The notes below the pieces were generated by a model, which did no database searches, was not told where the DNA came from, and saw only the letters and a program-made list of their open reading frames with translations. From Streptomyces sp. NA02950 (GTDB lineage Bacteria > Actinomycetota > Actinomycetes > Streptomycetales > Streptomycetaceae): DNA of 64,000 nt. The position numbers and the translations under genes were made by a program. The DNA is taken from NCBI RefSeq assembly GCF_013364155.1, contig NZ_CP054916.1:2724501-2788500 (forward strand). The letters run 5' to 3'. Below, in pieces: positions 27,444-36,409 of this stretch (position 1 is its first letter; each line of letters starts with the position of its first letter).

Positions 27444-29099
27444 ATGCACACCGCACCGCGTGAGCGTCACGGCGGCGATCTCGTCGTGGAATCCCTCACC
27501 GCACTCGGCGCGACCACCGTCTTCGGACTTCCCGGGCAGCACGCGCTCGGGGCGTTCGACGCGCTGCGCCGCTCGGGGCTGGCGTACGTGGGGCTGCGGG
27601 TGGAGAACAACGCGGGCTTCGCCGCCGACGCGTTCGCCCGGGTCACCGGGTCGGTCGCGCCGCTGCTGGTCTCCACCGGCCCCGGTGCGCTGATGACGCT
27701 CGCCGCGCTCCAGGAGGCGGCCGCGGCCTCCGCGCCCGTCCTGGCGATCGGCAGCCAGGTGCCGACCGCCGGGCTCGGCGGCGGACGCAAGGGCTATCTG
27801 CATGAACTGACCGACCAGAAAGCGTCGTTCCGCGATGTGGTGAAGTCCGTGCACACCGTCCGCGCCGCCTCCCAGATCCCCTCAGCGCTGGCCGCCGCGT
27901 GGGCGTCCGCGCTGGAGGCACCCGCCGGTCCGGTGTGGCTGGAGATCCCGCAGGACGTACTGCTCGAGCCGGTGTCCGTCCCCCCGGTGACCGCGCTGCG
28001 CGCCGAGCCCCGGCCGCTGCCGCCCCGGCCCGAACTGATCACGCACGCGGCCGAGTTGCTGCGGGACGCCGAGCGGCCGGTGATCCTGGCCGGGGGCGGG
28101 GTGGTGCGTTCGGGGGCGTGCGAGGAGCTGCGGGTGCTGGCCGAACGGCTGGACGCGCCGGTGGCCACCACCTTCGGCGGCAAGGGCGCGTTCCCCTGGG
28201 ACCATCCGCTGTCCCTCCAGTCCTGGATGGAGGACCGGCACACCACCGCGTTCCTCGAGGACGCCGATGTGCTGCTGGTCGTCGGCTCCGGACTCGGTGA
28301 ACTCTCCTCCAATTACCACACGTTCCAGCCATGCGGCCGGCTCGTCCAGATCGAGGCCGACCTCGGCAAACTGGAGTCCAACCACCCGGCACTCGGGATC
28401 CACGCCGACGCGCGCGCGGCGCTGGCCGCCCTCGCCGACGCGGTCCCCGCCCGCGCCGCGGAGACGGCGTACGCCTCGGGGACAGCGGCGAAGGCCGCGG
28501 CGGAGCTGCTGGCCCGGGTGCGGGAGCGGATCGACGGACAGGGCCTGGAGCTGGAGCAGCGGGTCCTCGCGGCGGTGCGGGAGGCGCTGCCCGACGACTC
28601 CCCCAGCTTCTGGGACATGACGATCCTCGCCTACTGGGCCTGGTCCGCCTTCGACCCGCGTGCGGGCGCCCTGCACTCGGCGCAGGGCGCGGGCGGTCTC
28701 GGCTACGGCTTCCCCGCCGCCCTCGGCGCCGCCGCCGCGGACCGGACCCGGCCGGTGCTGGCGGTCTCGGGCGACGGCGGGGCGATGTACTCGATCGCCG
28801 AACTGGCCACCGCCCGTCAGTACGACCTGCCCGTCACCTGGCTGATCGTGGACGACGGCGGCTACGGCATCCTGCGCGCCTATATGACGGACGCCTTCGG
28901 CGAGGCGACCGGCACCGAGCTGGCCCGCCCCGACTTCGTGGCGCTCGCCGAGTCGTTCGGTGTCCCGGCGGTCCGTACCACAGCCGGGCGGCTGGCCGAG
29001 GACCTGGGCGCGGCGCTGACCGCCCCGGGACCGTCGGTCGTGGTACTGCCCGCGGTGCTGCGCATGTTCGCCCCCACCCACCTCGCGGGCCAGGGCTGA
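27444..29099 (+). CDS. Thiamine diphosphate-dependent enzyme (acetolactate synthase-like)
   Basis: 551 residues with the three-domain layout of the acetohydroxy acid synthase/decarboxylase superfamily. The catalytic Glu is in LRVENNAGF (about residue 54). The ThDP-binding motif is SGDGGAMYSIAEL through DDGGYG (about 447-480), with D replacing the usual N in the second half. No regulatory subunit gene is adjacent, so it is probably not a biosynthetic AHAS but a decarboxylase or lyase of unknown substrate. It lies 87 bases after the symporter and may share its operon. Confidence 0.85.
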   Translation: MHTAPRERHGGDLVVESLTALGATTVFGLPGQHALGAFDALRRSGLAYVGLRVENNAGFAADAFARVTGSVAPLLVSTGPGALMTLAALQEAAAASAPVLAIGSQVPTAGLGGGRKGYLHELTDQKASFRDVVKSVHTVRAASQIPSALAAAWASALEAPAGPVWLEIPQDVLLEPVSVPPVTALRAEPRPLPPRPELITHAAELLRDAERPVILAGGGVVRSGACEELRVLAERLDAPVATTFGGKGAFPWDHPLSLQSWMEDRHTTAFLEDADVLLVVGSGLGELSSNYHTFQPCGRLVQIEADLGKLESNHPALGIHADARAALAALADAVPARAAETAYASGTAAKAAAELLARVRERIDGQGLELEQRVLAAVREALPDDSPSFWDMTILAYWAWSAFDPRAGALHSAQGAGGLGYGFPAALGAAAADRTRPVLAVSGDGGAMYSIAELATARQYDLPVTWLIVDDGGYGILRAYMTDAFGEATGTELARPDFVALAESFGVPAVRTTAGRLAEDLGAALTAPGPSVVVLPAVLRMFAPTHLAGQG

Positions 29100-29242
29100 T
29101 CGGAGGAAATGGGCCCCGCCCGGCGCCGAGCCTGGGCGCGGCCCTCCCGCCGAGTCCTTACCGTGCCAGTGACCCATTGGCTCCGCGCTCGTTCACCCAA
29201 CCGGGGGAACGAGACGATCGCAGGTAAGGCGAGGTGCTCTGG

Positions 29243-29974
29243 ATGGTGGCTCCGCCGGACAACGATGATGTGCTCCGGGCACGCACCCTGTCGTATGCCT
29301 ACGGCGGTTCGCCCGCCCTCCTCGGTGTCTCCATCGGCGCGCGGGAGGGGGAGATCCTGGCCGTCACCGGACCGCGTGGCTGCGGGAAGACCACCCTGCT
29401 GCGGTGTCTGTCGGGCCAGCTCGTCCCGGACCACGGCGAGGTGTGGTTCGACGACGTCGCCGTGCACAGCCTTCCCCCCCTGGACCGTGAGCGGCTGCGG
29501 TGCGACCGCTTCGGCTGGATCGGCACCGAGCCCCAACTCGTCCCCGAACTCACCGCCTGGGAGAACGCGGCGCTGCCGCTGCTGCTGCGCGGCACCGCGC
29601 GGCGCACCGCCAAGAGCACGGCCTGCGAATGGCTGGACCGGCTCGACGTCGGCGAATGCGCCCGGGTGCGCCCGGCCGGGCTGGTGCAGGCGCAGCGGCA
29701 GCGGATCGCCATCGCCCGCGCGCTGGCCGCCACCCCGGGGGTGCTCTTCGCCGACGAACCCACCGCGCCGCTGCACCGCGCCGACCGCGCCCAGGTGCTG
29801 CGCACCCTCACCTCTGCGGCGCGCTCGCACGGCATCACCGTCCTGTTGGCCACCCACGACGAGGAGGTGGCCACCCTCGCCGACCGCACGGTCGCGCTGC
29901 TGGACGGCCGCCAGGTGGGCTCGGCGCCCGCCTCCGAGGAGGAGGGCAGGGCCGCGTGCTCAGTCTCCGCCTAG
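29243..29974 (+). CDS. ABC transporter ATP-binding protein with degenerate signature
   Basis: About 243 residues, start taken at the ATG at 29243 with GAGG eight bases upstream (GTG at 29234 is possible). Walker A GPRGCGKTT, Q-loop TEPQLVPE, Walker B VLFADEPTAPLH and H-loop ATHDEE are present. The ABC signature LSGGQ is replaced by LVQAQ directly before RQRIAIARAL. The small size and the Q-loop context resemble LolD/MacB-type ATPases that work with FtsX-like permeases. The partner permease gene overlaps by 19 bases. Confidence 0.82.
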   Translation: MVAPPDNDDVLRARTLSYAYGGSPALLGVSIGAREGEILAVTGPRGCGKTTLLRCLSGQLVPDHGEVWFDDVAVHSLPPLDRERLRCDRFGWIGTEPQLVPELTAWENAALPLLLRGTARRTAKSTACEWLDRLDVGECARVRPAGLVQAQRQRIAIARALAATPGVLFADEPTAPLHRADRAQVLRTLTSAARSHGITVLLATHDEEVATLADRTVALLDGRQVGSAPASEEEGRAACSVSA

Positions 29975-31191
29975 CCCGCGGTTCCCGTCCGGCCGTCCTG
30001 CTGCGCAGGGCGCTGGTCGTCGCCGCCGCCGCGGGCGCGAGTTTCCTGCTGCTGTACGCCCTGGGGTTCGCGGCGGGCCATCCCACCGAGTCCGGCGGCG
30101 GAGTGGCGCGGCTGCTGTGGTGCGTGGTGCCGCTGGCCGCCACCGTCCATCTGACCGTGGCCGTCGCCCGCGCCGACCCCGGCACCCGCCCCTCCTCCGG
30201 GCTCTCCGCGGTGGGGCTGGGCCCGGCCCGCTCGGCGCTGCTCGCGGCCACCGGGGCTGCGCTCTCCTGTGCGGCCGGGTCCGCGCTGGCCCTGCTGACC
30301 TTCCTCCATCTGCGCGGCGGGCTCGGCGGCTCCTGGCTGCTGTGGGCGGGCAGCGGGGCGGCGGGCCGGGAGCTCGGCGCCGGGCGGCCGCTGCCGCTGG
30401 CCGGTGCGATCACCCTGGTGGCGCTGGTCCCGGTGCTCGCGGGCGGGGTGTGCGCGGCGGTGCTGTGGCCGCGCCGGACCGGTGACGGGCGGACCGCTGT
30501 CGATGCTCGGCCGGGTGCCACCCCGACGGTCGCCACGGGCGCGGTCGGCCCCCGGCCGGACCGGACGGCCTCCGGACTGCCGTGGGGCGTCGCCCTGACC
30601 GCGGCCGGGCTCGCCCTGGAGGCGTACGCGGGCAGCGGCGCGGCCCCGCGCCATGACGCCCTGCTCCATCTGCCCGGACGGCTCGGCGAGACGCCGCCCG
30701 GTGTGGCGGGCGGCTGGGCGCTGACCATGGCCGGGCTGGTGCTGGCCGGGCCGGGCCTGACCCATCGGTGCGGCTGGCTGCTGTCCGTGGGACGGCCGGG
30801 CGCGCTGCGGCTGCTGGCCGGGCGTGTGCTCCAGCAGGAGGCCGGGCTGATCGGCCGCCCGGTCGGGGTGCTGTGCGTCATCGCCTCCGCCGGTTACGCC
30901 GTGGCGCGGCTGGACGGCACCGGCACCGACCGCTCCGGGGACCATCTGCTCGGCCCGCTCACCGTCCTGGGCGCGGCGCTGGTCGTGGTGTGCGCCGTGG
31001 CCACCACCCTCACCGCGGCGCTGGAGGCGCGGGCCGCGCGGCGACGCACCACCGCCGCCCTGCTGCGCCTGGGCGCCCCGTCCCGTCTGCTGCGGGGGGC
31101 CGCCGCTCTGCGCGCGGCGGCCCTGGTGGCCCTGCTGTCCCCGCTGACGTGGGCGGTGGCGCATCTGACCACGATGCCGGTCAGCCACTGA
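29956..31191 (+). CDS. Multi-pass membrane protein, permease partner of the preceding ATPase
   Basis: 411 residues from a GTG at 29956, inside the ATPase gene. About eight hydrophobic segments are spread over the chain with short charged loops. No enzyme motif is visible. The layout, a membrane protein overlapping a LolD-like ATPase, suggests an FtsX/MacB-type ABC exporter permease, but a conserved MacB periplasmic domain was not recognised. The C-terminus ends shortly before a strong terminator. Confidence 0.7.
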   Translation: MLSLRLARGSRPAVLLRRALVVAAAAGASFLLLYALGFAAGHPTESGGGVARLLWCVVPLAATVHLTVAVARADPGTRPSSGLSAVGLGPARSALLAATGAALSCAAGSALALLTFLHLRGGLGGSWLLWAGSGAAGRELGAGRPLPLAGAITLVALVPVLAGGVCAAVLWPRRTGDGRTAVDARPGATPTVATGAVGPRPDRTASGLPWGVALTAAGLALEAYAGSGAAPRHDALLHLPGRLGETPPGVAGGWALTMAGLVLAGPGLTHRCGWLLSVGRPGALRLLAGRVLQQEAGLIGRPVGVLCVIASAGYAVARLDGTGTDRSGDHLLGPLTVLGAALVVVCAVATTLTAALEARAARRRTTAALLRLGAPSRLLRGAAALRAAALVALLSPLTWAVAHLTTMPVSH

Positions 31192-31200
31192 GACCACAGA

Positions 31201-31254
31201 TGCCCCTGCCGCCACGGGCGCCACGGGGGCTGGCGGGGACCGGCGGCGGGGGCA
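31201..31254 (+). terminator. Terminator after the ABC pair
   Basis: TGCCCC-T-GCCGCC (31201-31213) pairs with GGCGGC-G-GGGGCA (31242-31254), a 13-base stem with one mismatch and a 28-base loop, nine bases after the permease stop. Confidence 0.65.
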
Positions 31255-31288
31255 GACCGGTGCGTTGCGGTGTGATTAGCATGTCGCG

Positions 31289-32407
31289 ATGCAGACCGAT
31301 GACGCTTCCTCCACCGCGCCCGACCGGGAGATCGAGTCCCTCGAGGAGTTCGACCAGGTCGTGGCCCGCGGCACCCTGGCCGGATTCCGGCTCCAGTCCG
31401 TCGACTTGACGGACCGCACCTCCGCGCTGCTCTCCACCGACACCGCGGAGGCCGTCTTCCTGGGCTGTCCGATGGACCCCGAGGCCGCGGCGAAGGTGCG
31501 GGCCGGGGGCGCGCTGGTCTTCCCGCCGCTGCCGGACCTGCCGTTCGACCCATACCGCGGCACGCTCTACTCCCCGGCGGAGCTGTTCGAGGGCCTGGCC
31601 GCGGAGGGCTACGAGCGGACGCCGGACGCGCTGGCCTACACCTGGTTCCAGCGGACCAGGACGGACGGCGACATCTTCGGCTCGATGCTGCGCGCCATCC
31701 ACGACGACGCGGTCTCCGACGCCCTCGACGAACTCCTCACCGGCACCCGGGTGGTGGGTGTCATGGGCGGACACGCGCTGAAGCGCGGCTCCGACGGCTA
31801 CGCGGGCGCCGCCCGGCTCGGCCGGACCCTCACGCGGGCGGGGCTGACGGTCGCCACGGGCGGCGGTCCGGGCGCCATGGAAGCGGCGAACCTGGGGGCC
31901 TACGCGGCGCCGTTCGCGGATCCCATGCTGGACGAGGCGCTGGAGCTGCTCACCAAGGCGCCCTCGTTCACCCCGTCCATCGGCGCCTGGGCCGATGTCG
32001 CGTTCGCGGTCCGGGAGCGCTGGCCGGACGGCGGCACCTCGGTCGGCATCCCGACCTGGTTCTACGGCCATGAGCCGCCGAACGCGTTCGCCTCGCACAT
32101 CGCGAAGTACTTCGCCAACGCCACCCGTGAGGACGGTCTGCTGGCGCGGTCGACCGCGGGCGTGGTCTTCCTGCCGGGCGCGGCCGGGACCGTGCAGGAG
32201 ATCTTCGACAACGCGACGCCGAACTACTACGAGTCGCGCGGGGAACCGACCCCGATGGTGCTCGTGGACCGCGACCACTGGACGCGGCGGCTGCCGACCT
32301 GGCCGCTGCTGGAGGCGCTCGCGGAGGGCCGTTCCATGAAGTCCCGGATCGCGCTGGTGGATTCGGTGGACGAAGCACCGGACGCGCTGGCCGCGCTGCG
32401 GGGCTGA
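31289..32407 (+). CDS. LOG family (lysine-decarboxylase-like fold) protein, long form
   Basis: 372 residues, longer than the usual 190-residue LOG phosphoribohydrolases. After about 140 residues of unassigned front come the Rossmann LOG core VVGVMGGHALKRGSD, the ATGGGPGAMEAAN nucleotide loop and FLPGAAGTVQEIFD, a variant of PGGxGTxxE. LOG proteins release free cytokinin-type bases from nucleotide monophosphates. Long forms like this are conserved in actinobacteria with no assigned substrate. It converges on thiQ. Confidence 0.82.
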   Translation: MQTDDASSTAPDREIESLEEFDQVVARGTLAGFRLQSVDLTDRTSALLSTDTAEAVFLGCPMDPEAAAKVRAGGALVFPPLPDLPFDPYRGTLYSPAELFEGLAAEGYERTPDALAYTWFQRTRTDGDIFGSMLRAIHDDAVSDALDELLTGTRVVGVMGGHALKRGSDGYAGAARLGRTLTRAGLTVATGGGPGAMEAANLGAYAAPFADPMLDEALELLTKAPSFTPSIGAWADVAFAVRERWPDGGTSVGIPTWFYGHEPPNAFASHIAKYFANATREDGLLARSTAGVVFLPGAAGTVQEIFDNATPNYYESRGEPTPMVLVDRDHWTRRLPTWPLLEALAEGRSMKSRIALVDSVDEAPDALAALRG

Positions 32408-32445
32408 GACGGCGTCAGTCGTTCGGGGAATGGCCGGGCCGGTCT

Positions 32446-33483
32446 TCAGGCATCCGGCTCCAGCACCACCACCTCCGCCGCGTCGAAGGCCGCCCCGACC
32501 CGCTCCCCCGTCCCGGGGGCGTCGCGCAGCGCGCAGGACGCCTCCAGGCGGGGGGCGCCGGAGTCGGACGGCCGGAGGACGAGCGCCACCCGGTCGCCGC
32601 GGAAGGTGCGCGCGGCCACCGTGCACTCCAGCCCGTCCCGGGGGTCCGTCAGCCGTACCCCGGCCGGGCGGACCAGCAGCCGGCACGGGCCGGACCGGGT
32701 CCCCGGCGGCACGGGCAGCTTCCCCCAGCAGGTGTCGGCCACGGCGCCGCGCACCGTGGCCTCGACCACGTTGTCGAAACCGAGGAAGCGGGCGACGAAC
32801 TCGCTCGCGGGCCGCTGCCACACCTCCAGCGGGGTGCCGCTCTGCGCGATCCGGCCGCGGTCCATCACCACCACCCGGTCCGCGAGCGCGAACGCCTCCC
32901 CCTGGTCGTGGGTGACCGCCAGCACCGTGGTGCCCAACCGGCCGAACAGCTCGCGCAGTTCGACCACCAGCCGCTCCCGCAGCCCGCGGTCGAGCTGGCC
33001 CAGCGGCTCGTCGAGCATCAGCAGCCGGGGCCGCGGGGCGAGGGCCCGGGCCAGCGCCACCCGCTGCTGCTCACCGCCGGACAGCGAGTCGACGGCGCGC
33101 CGCTGGGCGCCGGGCAGCCCGACCAGGTCCAGCAGTTCGGCGACGGTGCGCTCGGTCTCCGTACGCCCCGCCCGGCGCATCCGCAGCCCGAAGGCGACAT
33201 TGCCGCCCACGTCCCGCTGCGGGAAGAGCTGGTGGTCCTGGAACATCAGGCCCACTCCGCGCCGGTGGGCGGGGACGCCGGTCTGGTCGCGGCCCGCGAG
33301 CCAGACCCGGCCCGCGTCGGCGCGCTGGAGCCCGGCCACCACCCGTAGCAGGGTGGACTTGCCGCTGCCGCTCGGCCCCAGCACACACACCGTCCGGTGC
33401 TCGGCGACCTCCAGGTCCACGGCGGCCAGCGCGTCATGGCGGCCGAACCTGACCGACACCCCGTCAAGGCGCAGCAGCGTCAT
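32446..33483 (-). CDS. thiQ: Thiamine ABC transporter ATPase (ThiQ-like)
   Basis: 345 residues. Walker A GPSGSGKSTLL (about 32-42), Q-loop MFQDHQLFPQ, signature LSGGEQQR, Walker B LLMLDEPLGQLD and VTHDQGEA. The C-terminal TOBE-type domain is about 110 residues. The start codon directly follows the thiP stop codon, so translation is coupled. It energises uptake of thiamine or a phosphate ester together with ThiB and ThiP. The TPP riboswitch ahead of thiB makes the thiamine assignment firm; on sequence alone, iron or sulfate would be possible. Confidence 0.88.
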   Translation of the reverse strand: MTLLRLDGVSVRFGRHDALAAVDLEVAEHRTVCVLGPSGSGKSTLLRVVAGLQRADAGRVWLAGRDQTGVPAHRRGVGLMFQDHQLFPQRDVGGNVAFGLRMRRAGRTETERTVAELLDLVGLPGAQRRAVDSLSGGEQQRVALARALAPRPRLLMLDEPLGQLDRGLRERLVVELRELFGRLGTTVLAVTHDQGEAFALADRVVVMDRGRIAQSGTPLEVWQRPASEFVARFLGFDNVVEATVRGAVADTCWGKLPVPPGTRSGPCRLLVRPAGVRLTDPRDGLECTVAARTFRGDRVALVLRPSDSGAPRLEASCALRDAPGTGERVGAAFDAAEVVVLEPDA

Positions 33484-35211
33484 TCAGAACTCCCCGGAAC
33501 GGTCGGTGCGGATGCGCTCCAGCGCCACCAGGGACGCGGCGCAGACCAGCATCAGGATCGTGCTCAGCGCCATCGCCTGCCCGTAGCTGAGCTCACCGGC
33601 GCGGCCCAGGAAGCGGGCGACGGCCACCGGCAGGGTCGGGTGGTCGGGCCGGGCGATGAACACCGTCGCCCCGAACTCGCCCAGCGACACGGCGAACGCG
33701 AAGCCCGCGGCCACCGCCAGGGCCCGCCCCACCAGCGGCAGGTCCACCTCCCGCCAGACGCGCAACGGGGAGGCGCCCAGCACCGCCGCGGCCTCGCGCA
33801 GCCGGTGGTCCACCGCCCGCAGCACCGGCAGCATGGTCCGTACCACGAACGGCACGCCCACCAGGGCCTGGGCCAGCGGCACCAGGATCCAGGAGGCGCG
33901 CAGATCCAGCGGGGGCTCGTCCAGGGCGATGAGGAAGCCGAAGCCGACGGTGACGGCGGAGGTGCCCAGCGGCAGCATCAGCAGCGCGTCGAACCCCCGC
34001 ACCAGCCTGCCCGCCCGCCGGGTGAGGGCGGCGGCCGCGAGACCGCCCACGACCAGGGCGATGACGGTGGAGACGGCCGCGTACCGCAGGGAGTTCCCGA
34101 CGGCCTCCAACGGGGCCACGAAGAACGTTCCGCCGCTGTCGGCCGCCGACTGGAGTGCCCGGTAGTAGGTGAACCCGTAGCCGTCGGGCCCGTGGAGCGA
34201 GCGTTCCACCAGCACCGCGAGCGGGGTCACGATCAGCAGCGCGGCGACGGACAGCACACTTCCCAGCAGCGCCCACTGCGCCGGTCCCTGGGGGCGGCGC
34301 GCGGTGCGGGCGGGGTCGACCAGCCGCAGGGCGCTCTCCCGGCGCCGCACCGTCCACGCGTGCAGGGCCAGCACACCCCCGACCGCCGCGAACTGGACGA
34401 GGGTGAGCACCGCGGCGGTCGGCAGATCGAGCAGCTGCGCGGTCTCCCGGTAGATCGCCACCTCCAGGGTGGCGTAGCGCGGGCCGCCGAGGATCTGCAC
34501 CACCCCGAAGGAGGTGAAGGTGAAGAGGAAGACCATCAGGGCCGCGGCGGCCACGGCGGGTGCCAGCGCGGGCAGGGTGACCCGTCGCCAGGCGCCCAGG
34601 CGGCTCGCGCCGAGCATCCGCGCGGCCTCCTCCTGTCGCGGGTCGAGCTGGGCCCACAGCCCGCCCACGGTCCGTACCACCACCGCGTAGTTGAAGAAGA
34701 CATGGGCGAGGAGGATCGCCCAGACCGAGGTGTCCAGCCGCACCCCCCACAGCTCGTCCAGCAGTCCGCCGCGGCCGAGCAGCGCCAGGAACGCCGAGCC
34801 GACAACAACGGTGGGCAGGACGAAGGGCACGGTGACCACCGCCCGCAGCAGTCCCTTGCCGGGGAAGGCGAAACGGGCGAAGGCATAGGCGCCGGGCAGG
34901 GCGATCAGCAGGGTCAGGGCGGTGGAGACGGCGGCCTGCCAGCCGGTGAACCACAGGATGTCCACCACGGCCGGATCGCCCACCACCTCCGGGATCCGGC
35001 CGATCCGCCACCGGCCGTCGGCGCGCAGGCCCCGGGCGACGATGGCGGCCACCGGATACGCGAAGAAGATCCCGAAGAACGCGAGGGGCACGGCCATCAG
35101 GGCGAGCCGCAGCGCCGCACCGCGCGGATCGCGCCGCCGCGGCCCCGGCCCCCGCTTCTCCTCGGTCTCCCCGGTGGTCTCGGCGGTCCCTACAGGACGA
35201 GCGAGGACCAT
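33484..35211 (-). CDS. thiP: Thiamine ABC transporter permease (ThiP-like)
   Basis: About 575 residues with two fused permease halves, each with six hydrophobic segments and an EAA-type loop (EEAARMLGASRLGAWRRV near 210 and REAAAVLGASPLRVWREV near 490), the pattern of ThiP and FbpB. ATG at 35211 is used; GTG at 35223 is also in frame. Either choice overlaps the thiB 3' end by about 20-35 bases. Confidence 0.88.
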   Translation of the reverse strand: MVLARPVGTAETTGETEEKRGPGPRRRDPRGAALRLALMAVPLAFFGIFFAYPVAAIVARGLRADGRWRIGRIPEVVGDPAVVDILWFTGWQAAVSTALTLLIALPGAYAFARFAFPGKGLLRAVVTVPFVLPTVVVGSAFLALLGRGGLLDELWGVRLDTSVWAILLAHVFFNYAVVVRTVGGLWAQLDPRQEEAARMLGASRLGAWRRVTLPALAPAVAAAALMVFLFTFTSFGVVQILGGPRYATLEVAIYRETAQLLDLPTAAVLTLVQFAAVGGVLALHAWTVRRRESALRLVDPARTARRPQGPAQWALLGSVLSVAALLIVTPLAVLVERSLHGPDGYGFTYYRALQSAADSGGTFFVAPLEAVGNSLRYAAVSTVIALVVGGLAAAALTRRAGRLVRGFDALLMLPLGTSAVTVGFGFLIALDEPPLDLRASWILVPLAQALVGVPFVVRTMLPVLRAVDHRLREAAAVLGASPLRVWREVDLPLVGRALAVAAGFAFAVSLGEFGATVFIARPDHPTLPVAVARFLGRAGELSYGQAMALSTILMLVCAASLVALERIRTDRSGEF

Positions 35212-36260
35212 GCCTTGACCCACGGCTCACGGTTCTTGGCGATCTTCTGCGGGGACAGGATGGCCGGATCGGCGATCTCGACCCCGTACCGGGTGAAGAG
35301 CTCGGGCAGCTTGACGTCCTCGCGCGCGGGGTTGACGTACATATTGAGCGGAACGTCCGCCTGGAACCGCTTGCTCAGCAGGAAGTCCAGCAGCGCCTTG
35401 CCGCCCTTGGGGTTGGACGCGCCGTTCAGCAGCCCGGCGAATTCCACCTGCCGGAAACAGGTTCCCGTCGCCACCCCGGTCGGAGCCTTCGCGGGCTTGG
35501 TCTTGGCGTCCGCCACCCCGGCGGGCGGGCTGGAGGCGTAGGAGACGACAAGCGGCTTGTCGCCCTTGCCGCCGCCGGAGAAGCGGTCGAAGTACGCCTG
35601 CTCCCAGCCGTCGACGACCTCGACCCCGTTGGCCCGCAGCTTCTTCCAGTAGCCCTTCCAGCCGTCGTCGCCGTACCTGGCGGCCGTGCCGAGGAGGAAG
35701 CCGAGGCCGGGAGAGGAGGTGGCCGCGTTCTCGGTGACGAGCAGGTTCTTGTAGGCGGGCTTGGTGAGGTCCGCGAACGTCCGGGGCGGCGCCAGCCTCT
35801 TGTCGGCGAAGTACTTCCGGTCGTAGTTGACGCAGATGTCGCCGTAGTCGACCGGGGTGACGCGGTGCCGGTCCGCGTCCAGCTGGAGCGCGGCCGGGAC
35901 CTTGTCCAGGCCCTTGGCCCGGTACGGCGTGAACAGGCCGTGGTCGAGCGCGCGGGAGAGCAGGGTGTTGTCGACGCCGAAGAAGACATCGCCCTGCGGA
36001 TGGTCCTTGGACAGGATGGCCTGGTTGACGGCCGAGCCCGCGTCACCGCCGGTCTGCGTGCGCACCGTGTATCCGGTCTTGTCGGTGAACTCCTTGAGCA
36101 CGGACTTGGAGACCGCGAAGGAGTCGTGCGAGACCAGGGTCACGGTCTTGGAGTCCGCGCCGCCGGAGCTTTGGGAATCCTCCCCGCAGCCCGCGAGGGC
36201 CATCAGGCCGAGCGAACCGGCGAGGGCGGTGCCGATGGCACGCCGGAGGTGGCTGTTCAT
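35190..36260 (-). CDS. thiB: Thiamine ABC transporter substrate-binding lipoprotein (ThiB-like)
   Basis: 356 residues from the ATG at 36260. The signal segment ends in lipobox ALAGC, followed by a Ser/Gly linker. The body has the type 2 binding-protein layout with SHDSFAVSKSVLKEF, VDYGDICVNYDRKYF and LTKPAYKNLLVTENAATSSPG, closely resembling thiamine/TPP-binding ThiB. It captures extracellular thiamine and delivers it to ThiP. The leader contains a TPP riboswitch 11 bases upstream, so it is repressed when thiamine pyrophosphate is plentiful. Confidence 0.92.
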   Translation of the reverse strand: MNSHLRRAIGTALAGSLGLMALAGCGEDSQSSGGADSKTVTLVSHDSFAVSKSVLKEFTDKTGYTVRTQTGGDAGSAVNQAILSKDHPQGDVFFGVDNTLLSRALDHGLFTPYRAKGLDKVPAALQLDADRHRVTPVDYGDICVNYDRKYFADKRLAPPRTFADLTKPAYKNLLVTENAATSSPGLGFLLGTAARYGDDGWKGYWKKLRANGVEVVDGWEQAYFDRFSGGGKGDKPLVVSYASSPPAGVADAKTKPAKAPTGVATGTCFRQVEFAGLLNGASNPKGGKALLDFLLSKRFQADVPLNMYVNPAREDVKLPELFTRYGVEIADPAILSPQKIAKNREPWVKAWSSLVL

Positions 36261-36271
36261 GCTGATGCTGA

Positions 36272-36352
36272 CTCCCTACGCCGGTATGACCCGGATCAGG
36301 TCCGAGGGTCTGCGGCCGTGCCGCACTCTCAGCGCCCTGAGCGCTCCCCTGT
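36272..36352 (-). ncRNA. TPP (thi-box) riboswitch controlling thiBPQ
   Basis: On the minus strand this stretch has the conserved thi-box pieces in order: GGGGAGC, CTGAGAGTG with the CUGAGA core, ACCCTCGGACCTGATC, then the CATACCGGCGTAGGGA tail. That is the classical TPP aptamer. The 3' arm (GTAGGGAG) contains the Shine-Dalgarno sequence of thiB, whose ATG lies 11 bases downstream. Ligand binding therefore probably hides the ribosome binding site (translational control). Confidence 0.95.
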
Positions 36353-36409
36353 CGGAATGTTCATTTGTACGACGGTGCGACGTCGCGAAGGCACGGTATC
36401 AGCCGTCGT

